Of a stretch of DNA of 64,000 bases, positions 23,100-36,640 are shown piece after piece (the first letter of the stretch is position 1; every line of letters starts with the position of its first letter). The notes under the pieces are model-generated. The model was not told the DNA's origin. It searched no databases and saw only the letters and a program-made list of their open reading frames with translations. The position numbers and the translations under genes are program-made. Source of the DNA: Antedon mediterranea (Eukaryota > Echinodermata > Crinoidea > Comatulida > Antedonidae). Where the stretch lies: assembly GCF_964355755.1 (NCBI RefSeq), contig NC_092670.1:27641795-27705794 (forward strand), written 5' to 3'.

Positions 23100-26000
23100 T
23101 CGAAATGCTCAAAATGGTCAAAAACGTTTTTAAATACGATATTAAGCTATTTTGTGCTCTTTGATGTTTTTGTGTGAAAAGTTTTATCGAAATGCTCAAA
23201 ATGGTCTAAAACGGTTTCTAATGTGATTTTAAGCACTTTGATGTTTTTATGTTAACAACTTTTTTAGAAAATTACAAAATGGTGTAAAACGTCTCCAAAT
23301 GCGATTTGAAGCTATTCTAAGCAATTTCGTGTTTTTATGTTAACAAGTTTTTTCGAAAATCACAAAATGGTCTAAAACGTCTCCAAATGCGATTTGAAGC
23401 TATTCTAAGCACTTTTGTGTTTTTATGTTAACAAGTTTTTTCGAAAATCACAAAATGGTCTAAAATGTCTCCAAATGCGATTTTAAGGTATTCTAAGCAC
23501 TTTGGTGTTTTTATGTTAACAAGTTTTTTCGAAAATCACAAAATGGTCTAAAACGTCTCCAAATGCGATTTGAAGCTATTCTAAGCACTTTGGTGTTTTT
23601 ATGTTAACAAGTTTTTTCGAAAATCACAAAATGGTGTAAAACTTCTCCAAATACGATTTTAAGCTATTCTAAGCACTTTGGTGTTTTTATGTTAACAAGT
23701 TTTTTCGAAAATTACAAAATGGTATAAAACGTCTCCAAATGCGATTTGAAGATTTTCTAAGCACTTTGGTGTTTTTATGTTAACAAGTTTTTTCGAAAAT
23801 CACAAAATGGTCTAAAACGTCTCCAAATGCGATTTGAAGCTATTCTGTACACTTTGCTGTTTTGTGTGAATAATTTTTGTCGAAATGCTCAAAATGGTCA
23901 AAAACGTTTTTAAATACGATATTAAGCTATTTTGTGCTCTTTGATGTTTTTGTGTGAAAAGTTTTATCGAAATGCTCAAAATGGTCTAAAACGGTTTCTA
24001 ATGTGATTTTAAGCACTTTGATGTTTTTATGTTAACAAGTTTTTTCGAAAATTACAAAATGGTATAAAACGTCTCCAAATGCGATTTGAAGATTTTCTAA
24101 GCACTTTGGTGTTTTTATGTTTACAAGTTTTTTCGAAAATCACAAAATGGTCTAAAACGTCTCCAAATGCGATTTGAAGCTATTCTGTACACTTTGCTGT
24201 TTTGTGTGAATAATTTTGTCAAAATGCTCAAAATGGTCAAAAACGTTTTTAAATACTATATTAAGCTATTTTGTGTTCTTTGATGTTTTTGTGTGAAAAG
24301 TTTTATCGAAATGCTCAAAATGGTCTAAAACGGTTTCTAATGAAATGATTTTAAGAACTTTGATGTTTTTATGTTAACAACTTTTTTAGAAAATCACAAA
24401 ATGGTCTAAAACGTCTACAAATGCGATTTGAAGCTATTCTAAGCACTTTGGTGTTTTTATGTTAACAAGTTTTTTCGAAAATCACAAAATGGTATAAAAC
24501 GTCTCCAAATGAGATTTTAAGGTATTCTAAGCACTTTGGTGTTTTTATGTTAACAAGTTTTTTCGAAAATCACAAAATGGTCTAAAACGTCTACAAATGC
24601 GATTTGAAGCTATTCTAAGCACTTTGGTGTTTTTATGTTAACAAGTTTTTTCGAAAATCACAAAATGGTATAAAACGTCTCCAAATGCGATTTTAAGGTA
24701 TTCTAAGCACTTTGCTGTTTTGTGTGAATAATTTTTGTCGAAATGCTCAAAATGGTCAAAAACGTTTTTAAATACGATATTAAGCTATTTTGTGCTCTTT
24801 GATGTTTTTGTGTGAAAAGTTTTATCGAAATGCTCAAAATGGTCTAAAACGGTTTCTAATGTGATTTTAAGCACTTTGATGTTTTTATGTTAACAACTTT
24901 TTTAGAAAATCACAAAATGGTCTAAAACGTCTCCAAATGCGATTTGAAGCAATTCTAAGCACTTTGGTGTTTTTATGGTAACGAGTTTTTTTGAATATCA
25001 CAAAATGGTCTAAAATGTCTCCAAATGCGATTTGAAGCTTTTCTAAGCACTTTGGTGTTTTTATGTTAACAAGTTTTTTCGAAAATCACAAAATGGTCTA
25101 AAACGTCTCCAAATGCGATTTGAAGCTATTCTGTACACTTTGCTGTTTTGTGTGAATAATTTTTGTCGAAATGCTCAAAATGGTCAAAAACGTTTTTAAA
25201 TACGATATTAAGCTATTTTGTGCTCTTTTATGTTTTTGTGTGAAAAGTTTTATCGAAATGCTCAAAATGGTCTAAAACGGTTTCTAATGTGATTTTAAGC
25301 ACTTTGATGTTTTTATGTTAACAACTTTTTTAGAAAATCACAAAATGGTCTAAAACGTCTCCAAATGCGATTTGAAGCAATTCTAAGCACTTTGGTGTTT
25401 TTATGGTAACGAGTTTTTTTGAATATCACAAAATGGTCTAAAATGTCTCCAAATGCGATTTGAAGCTTTTCTAAGCACTTTGGTGTTTTTATGGTAACGA
25501 GTTATTTCGAAAATCACAAAATGGTCTAAAACGTCTCCAAATGCGATTTGAAGCTATTCTGTACACTTTGCTGTTTTGTGTGAATAATTTTTGTCAAAAT
25601 GCTCAAAATGGTCAAAAACGTTTTTAAATACTATATTAAGCTATTTTGTGCTCTTTGATGTTTTTGTGTGAAAAGTTTTATCGAAATGCTCAAAATGGTC
25701 TAAAACGGTTTCTAATGTGATTTTAAGCACTTTGATGTTTTTATGTTAACAACTTTTTTAGAAAATTACAAAATGGTGTAAAACGTCTCCAAATGCGATT
25801 TGAAGCTATTCTAAGCAATTTGGTGTTTTTATGTTAACAAGTTTTTTCGAAAATCACAAAATGGTCTAAAACGTCTCCAAATGCGATTTGAAGCTATTCT
25901 AAGCACTTTTGTGTTTTTATGTTAACAAGTTTTTTCGAAAATCACAAAATGGTCTAAAATGTCTCCAAATGCGATTTGAAGCTTTTCTAAGCACTTTTGT

Positions 26001-29000
26001 GTTTTTATGTTTACAAGTTTTTTCGAAAATCACAAAATGGTCTAAAACGTCTCCAAATGCGATTTGAAGCTATTCTGTACACTTTGCTGTTTTGTGTGAA
26101 TAATTTTTGTCAAACTGCTCAAAATGGTCAAAAACGTTTTTAAATACTATATTAAGCTATTTTGTGTTCTTTGATGTTTTTATGTGAAAAGTTTTATCGA
26201 AATGCTCAAAATGGTCTAAAACGGTTTCTAATGTGATTTTAAGAACTTTGATGTTTTTATGTTAAAAACTTTTTTAGAAAATCACAAAATGGTCTAAAAC
26301 GTCTCCAAATGCGATTTGAAGCAATTCTAAGCACTTTGGTGTTTTTATGTTAACACATTTTTTCGAAAATCACAAAATGGTCTACAACGTCTCCAAATGC
26401 GATTTGAAGATATTCTAAGCACTTTGGTGTTTTTATGTTAACAAGTTTTTTCGAAAATCACAAAGTGGTATAAAACGTCTCCAAATGCGATTTTAAGGTA
26501 TTCTAAGCACTTTGGTGTTTTTATGTTAACAAGTTTTTTCGAAAATCACAAAATGGTCTAAAACGTCTCCAAATGTGATTTGAAGCTATTCTAAACACTT
26601 TGGTGTTTTTATGTTAACAAGTTTTTTCGAAAATCACAAATTGGTCTAAAACGTCTCCAAATGCGATTTGAAGCTATTTTAAGCACTTTGGTGTTTTTGT
26701 GTAACCAAGTTTTTTCGAAAATCACAAAAGGGTCTAAAATGTCTCAAAATGCGATTTGAAGCTATTCTGTACACTTTGAAGTTTTTATGTTAACAACTTT
26801 TTTAGAAAATCACAAAATGGTCTAAAACGTCTCCAAATGCGATTTGAAGCAATTCTAAGCACTTTGGTGTTTTTATGGTAACGAGTTTTTTTGAATATCA
26901 CAAAATGGTCTAAAATGTCTCCAAATGCGATTTGAAGCTTTTCTAAGCACTTTGGTGTTTTTATGTTAACAAGTTTTTTCGAAAATCACAAAATGGTCTA
27001 AAACGTCTCCAAATGCGATTTGAAGCTATTCTGTACACTTTGCTGTTTTGTGTGAATAATTTTTGTCGAAATGCTCAAAATGGTCAAAAACGTTTTTAAA
27101 TACGATATTAAGCTATTTTGTGCTCTTTGATGTTTTTGTGTGAAAAGTTTTATCGAAATGCTCAAAATGGTCTAAAACGGTTTCTAATGTGATTTTAAGC
27201 ACTTTGATGTTTTTATGTTAACAACTTTTTTAGAAAATCACAAAATGGTCTAAAACGTCTCCAAATGCGATTTGAAGCAATTCTAAGCACTTTGGTGTTT
27301 TTATGGTAACGAGTTTTTTTGAATATCACAAAATGGTCTAAAACGTCTCCAAATGCGATTTGAAGCTTTTCTAAGCACTTTGGTGTTTTTATGTTTACAA
27401 GTTTTTTCGAAAATCACAAAATGGTCTAAAACGGCTCCAAATACGATTTGAAGCTATTCTAAGCACTTTGGTGTTTTTATGTTAACAAGTTTTTTCGAAA
27501 ATCACAAAATGGTCTAAAACGTCTCCAAATGCGATTTGAAGCTATTCTAAGCACTTTGGTGTTTTTATGTTAACAAGTTTTTTCGAAAATCACAAAATGG
27601 TGTAAAACGTCTCCAAATGCGATTTGAAGCTATTCTAAGCAATTTTGTGTTTTTATGTTAACAAGTTTTTTCGAAAATCACAAAATGGTCTAAAACGTCT
27701 CCAAATGCGATTTGAAGCTATTCTAAGCACTTTTGTGTTTTTATGTTAACAAGTTTTTTCGAAAATCACAAAATGGTCTAAAATGTCTCAAAATGCGATT
27801 TGAAGCTATTCTGTACACTTTGCTGTTTTGTGTGAATAATTTTTGTCAAAATGCTCAAAATGGTCAAAAACGTTTTTAAATACTATATTAAGCTATTTTG
27901 TGCTCTTTGATGTTTTTGTGTGAAAAGTTTTATCGAAATGCTCAAAATGGTCTAAAACGGTTTCTAATGTGATTTTAAGCACTTTGGTGTTTTTATGTTA
28001 ACAAGTTTTTTCGAAAATCACAAAATGGTCTAAAATGTCTCCAAATGCGATCTGAAGCTTTTCTAAGCACTTTGGTGTTTTTATGTTAACAAGTTTTTTC
28101 GAAAATCACAAAATGGTCTAAAACGTCTCCAAATGTGATTTGAAGCTATTCTAAACACTTTGGTGTTTTTATGTTAACAAGTTTTTTCGAAAATCACAAA
28201 TTGGTCTAAAACGTCTCCAAATGCGATTTGAAGCTATTTTAAGCACTTTGGTTTTTTTGTGTAACCAAGTTTTTTCGAAAATCACAAAAGGGTCTAAAAT
28301 GTCTCAAAATGCGATTTGAAGCTATTCTGTACACTTTGATGTTTTTTTGTTAACAAGTTTTTTCGAAAGTCACAAAATGGTCTAAAAAGTCTCCAAATGC
28401 GATTTGAAGCTATTCTAAGCACTTTGGTGTTTTTATGTTAACAAGTTTTATCGAAAATCACAAAATGGTGTAAAACGTCTCCAAATGCGATTTGAAGCTA
28501 TTCTAAGCACTTTGGTGTTTTTATGTTAACAAGTTTTTTCGAAAATCACAAAATGGTGTAAAACGTCTCCAAATGCGATTTTAAGCTATTCTAAGCAATT
28601 TGGTGTTTTTATGTTAACAAGTTTTTTCGAAAATCACAAAATGGTCTAAAACGTCTCCAAATGCGATTTGAAGCTATTCTGTACACTTTGCTGTTTTGTG
28701 AGAATAATTTTTGTCGAAATGCTCAAAATGGTCAAAAACGTTTTTAAATACGATATTAAGCTATTTTGTGCTCTTTGATGTTTTTGTGTGAAAAGTTTTA
28801 TCGAAATGCTCAAAATGGTCTAAAACGGTTTCTAATGTGATTTTAAGCACTTTGATGTTTTTATGTTAACAACTTTTTTAGAAAATTACAAAATGGTGTA
28901 AAACGTCTCCAAATGCGATTTGAAGCTATTCTAAGCAATTTCGTGTTTTTATGTTAACAAGTTTTTTCGAAAATCACAAAATGGTCTAAAACGTCTCCAA

Positions 29001-32000
29001 ATGCGATTTGAAGCTATTCTAAGCACTTTTGTGTTTTTATGTTAACAAGTTTTTTCGAAAATCACAAAATGGTCTAAAACGTCTCCAAATGCGATTTGAA
29101 GCTATTCTGTACACTTTGCTGTTTTGTGTGAATAATTTTTTGTCGAAATGCTCAAAATGGTCAAAAACGTTTTTAAATACGATATTAAGCTATTTTGTGC
29201 TCTTTGATGTTTTTGTGTGAAAAGTTTTATCGAAATGCTCAAAATGGTCTAAAACGGTTTCTAATGTGATTTTAAGCACTTTGATGTTTTTATGTTAACA
29301 ACTTTTTTAGAAAATCACAAAATGGTCTAAAACGTCTCCAAATGCGATTTGAAGCAATTCTAAGCACTTTGGTGTTTTTATGGTAACGAGTTTTTTTGAA
29401 TATCACAAAATGGTCTAAAACGTCTCCAAATGCGATTTGAAGCTTTTCTAAGCACTTTGGTGTTTTTATGTTTACAAGTTTTTTCGAAAATCACAAAATG
29501 GTCTAAAACGGCTCCAAATACGATTTGAAGCTATTCTAAGCACTTTGGTGTTTTTATGTTAACAAGTTTTTTCGAAAATCACAAAATGGTCTAAAACGTC
29601 TCCAAATGCGATTTGAAGCTATTCTAAGCACTTTGGTGTTTTTATGTTAACAAGTTTTTTCGAAAATCACAAAATGGTGTAAAACGTCTCCAAATGCGAT
29701 TTGAAGCTATTCTAAGCAATTTTGTGTTTTTATGTTAACAAGTTTTTTCGAAAATCACAAAATGGTCTAAAACGTCTCCAAATGCGATTTGAAGCTATTC
29801 TAAGCACTTTTGTGTTTTTATGTTAACAAGTTTTTTCGAAAATCACAAAATGGTCTAAAATGTCTCAAAATGCGATTTGAAGCTATTCTGTACACTTTGC
29901 TGTTTTGTGTGAATAATTTTTGTCAAAATGCTCAAAATGGTCAAAAACGTTTTTAAATACTATATTAAGCTATTTTGTGTTCTTTGATGTTTTTGTGTGA
30001 AAAGTTTTTTCGAAATGCTCAAAATGGTCTAAAACGGTTTCTAATGTGATTTTAAGCACTTTGATGTTTTTATGTTAACAACTTTTTTAGAAAATTACAA
30101 AATGGTCTAAAACGTCTCCAAATGCGATTTGAAGCAATTCTAAGCACTTTGGTGTTTTTATGTTAACAAGTTTTTTCGAAAATCACAAAATGGTCTAAAA
30201 CGTCTCCAAATGCGATTTGAAGCTATTCTGTACACTTTGCTGTTTTGTGTGAATAATTTTTGTTGAAATGCTCAAAATGGTCAAAAACGTTTTTAAATAC
30301 GATATTAAGCTATTTTGTGCTCTTTGATGTTTTTGTGTGAAAAGTTTTATCGAAATGCTCAAAATGGTCTAAAACGGTTTCTAATGTGATTTTAAGCACT
30401 TTGGTGTTTTTATGTTAACAAGTTTTTTCGAAAATCACAAAATGGTCTAAAACGTCTCCAAATGTGATTTGAAGCTATTCTAAACACTTTGGTGTTTTTA
30501 TGTTAACATGTTTTTTCGAAAATCACAAATTGGTCTAAAACGTCTCCAAATGCGATTTGAAGCTATTTTAAGCACTTTGGTGTTTTTGTGTAACCAAGTT
30601 TTTTCGAAAATCACAAAAGGGTCTAAAATGTCTCAAAATGCGATTTGAAGCTATTCTGTACACTTTGATGTTTTTTTGTTAACAAGTTTTTTCGAAAGTC
30701 ACAAAATGGTCTAAAAAGTCTCCAAATGCGATTTGAAGCTATTCTAAGCACTTTGGTGTTTTTATGTTAACAAGTTTTATCGAAAATCACAAAATGGTGT
30801 AAAACGTCTCCAAATGCGATTTGAAGCTATTCTAAGCACTTTGGTGTTTTTATGTTAACAAGTTTTTTCGAAAATCACAAAATGGTGTAAAACGTCTCCA
30901 AATGCGATTTTAAGCTATTCTAAGCAATTTGGTGTTTTTATGTCAACAAGTTTTTTCGAAAATCACAAAATGGTCTAAAACGTCTCCAAATGCGATTTGA
31001 AGCTATTCTGTACACTTTGCTGTTTTGTGAGAATAATTTTTGTCGAAATGCTCAAAATGGTCAAAAACGTTTTTAAATACGATATTAAGCTATTTTGTGC
31101 TCTTTGATGTTTTTGTGTGAAAAGTTTTATCGAAATGCTCAAAATGGTCTAAAACGGTTTCTAATGTGATTTTAAGCACTTTGATGTTTTTATGTTAACA
31201 ACTTTTTTAGAAAATTACAAAATGGTGTAAAACGTCTCCAAATGCGATTTGAAGCTATTCTAAGCAATTTCGTGTTTTTATGTTAACAAGTTTTTTCGAA
31301 AATCACAAAATGGTCTAAAACGTCTCCAAATGCGATTTGAAGCTATTCTAAGCACTTTTGTGTTTTTATGTTAACAAGTTTTTTCGAAAATCACAAAATG
31401 GTCTAAAATGTCTCCAAATGCGATTTTAAGGTATTCTAAGCACTTTGGTGTTTTTATGTTAACAAGTTTTTTCGAAAATCACAAAATGGTCTAAAACGTC
31501 TCCAAATGCGATTTGAAGCTATTCTAAGCACTTTGGTGTTTTTATGTTAACAAGTTTTTTCGAAAATCACAAAATGGTGTAAAACTTCTCCAAATACGAT
31601 TTTAAGCTATTCTAAGCACTTTGGTGTTTTTATGTTAACAAGTTTTTTCGAAAATTACAAAATGGTATAAAACGTCTCCAAATGCGATTTGAAGATTTTC
31701 TAAGCACTTTGGTGTTTTTATGTTAACAAGTTTTTTCGAAAATCACAAAATGGTCTAAAACGTCTCCAAATGCGATTTGAAGCTATTCTGTACACTTTGC
31801 TGTTTTGTGTGAATAATTTTTGTCGAAATGCTCAAAATGGTCAAAAACGTTTTTAAATACGATATTAAGCTATTTTGTGCTCTTTGATGTTTTTGTGTGA
31901 AAAGTTTTATCGAAATGCTCAAAATGGTCTAAAACGGTTTCTAATGTGATTTTAAGCACTTTGATGTTTTTATGTTAACAAGTTTTTTCGAAAATTACAA

Positions 32001-32657
32001 AATGGTATAAAACGTCTCCAAATGCGATTTGAAGATTTTCTAAGCACTTTGGTGTTTTTATGTTTACAAGTTTTTTCGAAAATCACAAAATGGTCTAAAA
32101 CGTCTCCAAATGCGATTTGAAGCTATTCTGTACACTTTGCTGTTTTGTGTGAATAATTTGGTCAAAATGCTCAAAATGGTCAAAAACGTTTTTAAATACT
32201 ATATTAAGCTATTTTGTGTTCTTTGATGTTTTTGTGTGAAAAGTTTTATCGAAATGCTCAAAATGGTCTAAAACGGTTTCTAATGAAATGATTTTAAGAA
32301 CTTTGATGTTTTTATGTTAACAACTTTTTTAGAAAATCACAAAATGGTCTAAAACGTCTACAAATGCGATTTGAAGCTATTCTAAGCACTTTGGTGTTTT
32401 TATGTTAACAAGTTTTTTCGAAAATCACAAAATGGTATAAAACGTCTCCAAATGAGATTTTAAGGTATTCTAAGCACTTTGGTGTTTTTATGTTAACAAG
32501 TTTTTTCGAAAATCACAAAATGGTCTAAAACGTCTACAAATGCGATTTGAAGCTATTCTAAGCACTTTGGTGTTTTTATGTTAACAAGTTTTTTCGAAAA
32601 TCACAAAATGGTCTAAAACGTCTCCAAATGCGATTTGAAGCTATTCTGTACACTTTG

Positions 32658-35179
32658 CTGTTTTGTGTGAATAATTTTTGTCGAAATGCTCAAAATGGTC
32701 AAAAACGTTTTTAAATACGATATTAAGCTATTTTGTGCTCTTTGATGTTTTTGTGTGAAAAGTTTTATCGAAATGCTCAAAATGGTCTAAAACGGTTTCT
32801 AATGTGATTTTAAGCACTTTGATGTTTTTATGTTAACAACTTTTTTAGAAAATCACAAAATGGTCTAAAACGTCTCCAAATGCGATTTGAAGCAATTCTA
32901 AGCACTTTGGTGTTTTTATGGTAACGAGTTTTTTTGAATATCACAAAATGGTCTAAAATGTCTCCAAATGCGATTTGAAGCTATTCTGTACACTTTGATG
33001 TTTTTTTGTTAACAAGTTTTTTCGAAAGTCACAAAATGGTGTAAAACGTCTCCAAATGCGATTTGAAGCTATTCTAAGCACTTTGGTGTTTTTATGGTAA
33101 CGAATTTTTTTGAATATCACAAAATGGTCTAAAATGTCTCCAAATGCGATTTGAAGCTATTCTAAACACTTTGGTGTTTTTATGTTAACAAGTTTTTTCG
33201 AAAATCACAAATTGGTCTAAAACGTCTCCAAATGCGATTTGAAGCTAGTTTAAGCACTTTGGTGTTTTTGTGTAACCAAGTTTTTTCGAAAATCACAAAA
33301 GGGTCTAAAATGTCTCAAAATGCGATTTGAAGCTATTCTGTACACTTTGATGTTTTTTTTGTTAACAAGTTTTTTCGAAAGTCACAAAATGGTCTAAAAC
33401 GTCTCCAAATGCGATTTGAAGCTATTCTAAGCACTTTGGTGTTTTTATGTTAACAAGTTTTTTCGAAAATCACAAAATGGTGTAAAACGTCTCTAAATGC
33501 GATTTGAAGCTATTCTAAGCAATTTGGTGTTTTTATGTTAACAAGTTTTTTCGAAAATCACAAAATGGTGTAAAACGTCTCCAAATGCGATTTTAAGCTA
33601 TTCTAAGCAATTTGGTGTTTTTTTATGTTAACAAGTTTTTTCGAAAATCACAAAATGGTCTAAAACGTCTCCAAATGCGATTTGAAGCTATTCTGTACAC
33701 TTTGCTGTTTTGTGTGAATAATTTTTGTTGAAATGCTCAAAATGGTCAAAAACGTTTTTAAATACTATATTAAGCTATTTTGTGTTCTTTGATGTTTTTG
33801 TGTGAAAAGTTTTATCGAAATGCTCAAAATGGTCTAAAACAGTTTCTAATGTGATTTTAAGCACTTTGATGTTTTTATGTTAACAACTTTTTTAGAAAAT
33901 CACAAAATGGTCTAAAACGTCTCCAAATGCGATTTGAAGCAATTCTAAGCACTTTGGTGTTTTTATGTTAACAAGTTTTTTCGAAAATCACAAAATGGTA
34001 TAAAACGTCTCCAAATGCGATTTGAAGCAATTCTAAGCACTTTGGTGTTTTTATGTTAACAAGTTTTTTCGAAAATCACAAAATGGTATAAAACGTCTCC
34101 AAATGCGATTTTAAGGTATTCTAAGCACTTTGGTGTTTTTATGTTAACAAGTTTTTTCGAAAATCACAAAATGGTCTAAAACGTCTCCAAATGCGATTTG
34201 AAGCTATTCTGTACACTTTGCTGTTTTGTGTGAATAATTTTTGTCGAAATGCTCAAAATGGTCAAAAACGTTTTTAAATACGATATTAAGCTATTTTGTG
34301 CTCTTTGATGTTTTTGTGTGAAAAGTTTTATCGAAATGCTCAAAATGGTCTAAAACGGTTTCTAATGTGATTTTAAGCACTTTGATGTTTTTATGTTAAC
34401 AACTTTTTTAGAAAATCACAAAATGGTCTAAAACGTCTCCAAATGCGATTTGAAGCAATTCTAAGCACTTTGGTGTTTTTATGGTAACGAGTTTTTTTGA
34501 ATATCACAAAATGGTCTAAAATGTCTCCAAATGCGATTTGAAGCTAATCTGTACACTTTGATGTTTTTTTGTTAACAAGTTTTTTCGAAAGTCACAAAAT
34601 GGTCTAAAACGTCTCCAAATGTGATTTGAAGCTATTCTAAACACTTTGGTGTTTTTATGTTAACAAGTTTTTTCGAAAATCACAAATTGGTCTAAAACGT
34701 CTCCAAATGCGATTTGAAGCTAGTTTAAGCACTTTGGTGTTTTTGTGTAACCAAGTTTTTTCGAAAATCACAAAAGGGTCTAAAATGTCTCAAAATGCGA
34801 TTTGAAGCTATTCTGTACACTTTGATGTTTTTTTTGTTAACAAGTTTTTTCGAAAGTCACAAAATGGTCTAAAACGTCCCCAAATGCGATTTGAAGCTAT
34901 TCTAAGCACTTTGGTGTTTTTATGTTAACAAGTTTTTTCGAAAATCACAAAATGGTGTAAAACGTCTCCAAATGCGATTTGAAGCTATTCTAAGCAATTT
35001 GGTGTTTTTATGTTAACAAGTTTTTTCGAAAATCACAAAATGGTGTAAAACGTCTCCAAATGCGATTTTAAGCTATTCTAAGCAATTTGGTGTTTTTTTA
35101 TGTTAACAAGTTTTTTCGAAAATCACAAAATGGTCTAAAACGTCTCCAAATGCGATTTGTAGCTATTCTGTACACTTTG
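32658..35179. repeat. Extra 2,522-bp cassette (10,4,9) in superunit IV
   Basis: This run of three intervals is missing from superunits II and III and repeats with identical length in V and VI. Its last interval (34221-35180, 959 bp) matches superunit I 6738-7697 (959 bp). Both carry GAAGCTAGTTTAAG, the eight-T GATGTTTTTTTTGTTAAC and GTGTTTTTTTATG, which points to a superunit-I-like source. GAAGCTAG also occurs twice within the cassette, about 1,475 bp apart (33,244 and 34,719), so it is itself internally duplicated. Confidence 0.8.
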
Positions 35180-36210
35180 CTGTTTTGAGAATATTTTTTG
35201 TCGAAATGCTCAAAATGGTCAAAAACCGTTTTTAAATACGATATTAAGCTATTTTGTGCTCTTTGATGTTTTTGTGTGAAAAGTTTTATCGAAATGCTCA
35301 AAATGGTCTAAAACGGTTTCTAATGTGATTTTAAGCACTTTGGTGTTTTTATGTTAACAAGTTTTTTCGAAAATCACAAAATGGGGTCTAAAACGTCTCC
35401 AAATGTGATTTGAAGCTATTCTAAACACTTTGGTGTTTTTATGTTAACAAGTTTTTTCGAAAATCACAAATTGGTCTAAAACGTCTCCAAATGCGATTTT
35501 GAAGCTATTTTAAGCACTTTGGTGTTTTTGTGTAACCAAGTTTTTTCGAAAATCACAAAAGGGTCTAAAATGTCTCAAAATGCGATTTGAAGCTATTCTG
35601 TACACTTTGATGTTTTTTTGTTAACAAGTTTTTTCGAAAGTCACAAAATGGTCTAAAACGTCTCCAAATGCGATTTGAAGCTATTCTAAGCACTTTGCTG
35701 TTTTGTGTGAATAATTTTTGTCGAAATGCTCAAAATGGTCAAAAACGTTTTTAAATACGATTTTAAGCTATTTTGTGCTCTTTGATGTTTTTGTGTGAAA
35801 AGTTTTATCGAAATGCTCAAAATGGTCTAAAACGGTTTCTAATGTGATTTTAAGCACTTTGATGTTTTTATGTTAACAACTTTTTTAGAAAATCACAAAA
35901 TGGTCTAAAACGTCTCCAAATGCGATTTGAAGCAATTCTAAGCACTTTGGTGTTTTTATGGTAACGAGTTTTTTTGAATATCACAAAATGGTCTAAAATG
36001 TCTCCAAATGCGATTTGAAGCTTTTCTAAGCACTTTGGTGTTTTTATGGTAACGAGTTATTTCGAAAATCACAAAATGGTCTAAAACGTCTCCAAATGCG
36101 ATTTGAAGCTATTCTGTACACTTTGCTGTTTTGTGTGAATAATTTTTGTCAAAATGCTCAAAATGGTCAAAAACGTTTTTAAATACTATATTAAGCTATT
36201 TTGTGCTCTT
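35180..36210. other. Cluster of four indels found only in superunit IV
   Basis: Relative to V and VI: TG is missing in CTGTTTTGAGAAT (35,180), one C is added in AAAAACCG (35,226), one T is added in GCGATTTTGAAGC (35,495), and one T is missing in GTGCTCTTGATG (36,206). The first three cancel, so the 518-bp spacing is kept. They create a 67-codon minus-strand open frame (35098-35301) that exists in no other superunit, so it should not be annotated as a gene. Confidence 0.8.
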
Positions 36211-36640
36211 GATGTTTTTGTGTGAAAAGTTTTATCGAAATGCTCAAAATGGTCTAAAACGGTTTCTAATGTGATTTTAAGCACTTTGATGTTTTTATGT
36301 TAACAACTTTTTTAGAAAATTACAAAATGGTGTAAAACGTCTCCAAATGCGATTTGAAGCTATTCTAAGCAATTTGGTGTTTTTATGTTAACAAGTTTTT
36401 TCGAAAATCACAAAATGGTCTAAAACGTCTCCAAATGCGATTTGAAGCTATTCTAAGCACTTTTGTGTTTTTATGTTAACAAGTTTTTTCGAAAATCACA
36501 AAATGGTCTAAAATGTCTCCAAATGCGATTTGAAGCTTTTCTAAGCACTTTTGTGTTTTTATGTTTACAAGTTTTTTCGAAAATCACAAAATGGTCTAAA
36601 ACGTCTCCAAATGCGATTTGAAGCTATTCTGTACACTTTG

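Larger units (their letters stand above)
16244..26086. repeat. Superunit III, 9,843 bp, barcode 9,7,8,3,7,2,7,7,2,7,7,2,4,3,3,4
   Basis: B units are at 16244, 17200, 17980, 18848, 19276, 20057, 20397, 21177, 21957, 22297, 23077, 23857, 24197, 24715, 25143 and 25571. It equals superunit II with one extra 7,2,7 run. The 1,900-bp length difference is exactly three B-C pairs plus sixteen A monomers. The 3-bp C insertion is at 24338. Alleles that distinguish it from II include AAAACGTCTCC near 24,497 where II has AAAACCTCTCC near 14,654. Confidence 0.88.
26087..36640. repeat. Superunit IV, 10,554 bp, barcode 9,7,8,3,7,2,7,7,2,4,10,4,9,4,3,4
   Basis: B units are at 26087, 27043, 27823, 28691, 29119, 29900, 30240, 31020, 31800, 32140, 32658, 33705, 34221, 35180, 35698 and 36126. 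The first ten intervals match II. The tail then gains a 10,4,9 run and one extra A monomer (2,611 bp in all). The 3-bp C insertion is at 32281, and the preceding B has the allele AATAATTTGGTC (32,157), shared with V and VI only. It carries four indels not seen in any other superunit, between 35,187 and 36,210. Confidence 0.87.

Noticed and set aside
35098-35301. A 67-codon minus-strand open frame
   Set aside because: It is created by a 2-bp loss and a 1-bp gain found only in superunit IV; the same DNA in other superunits has stops.
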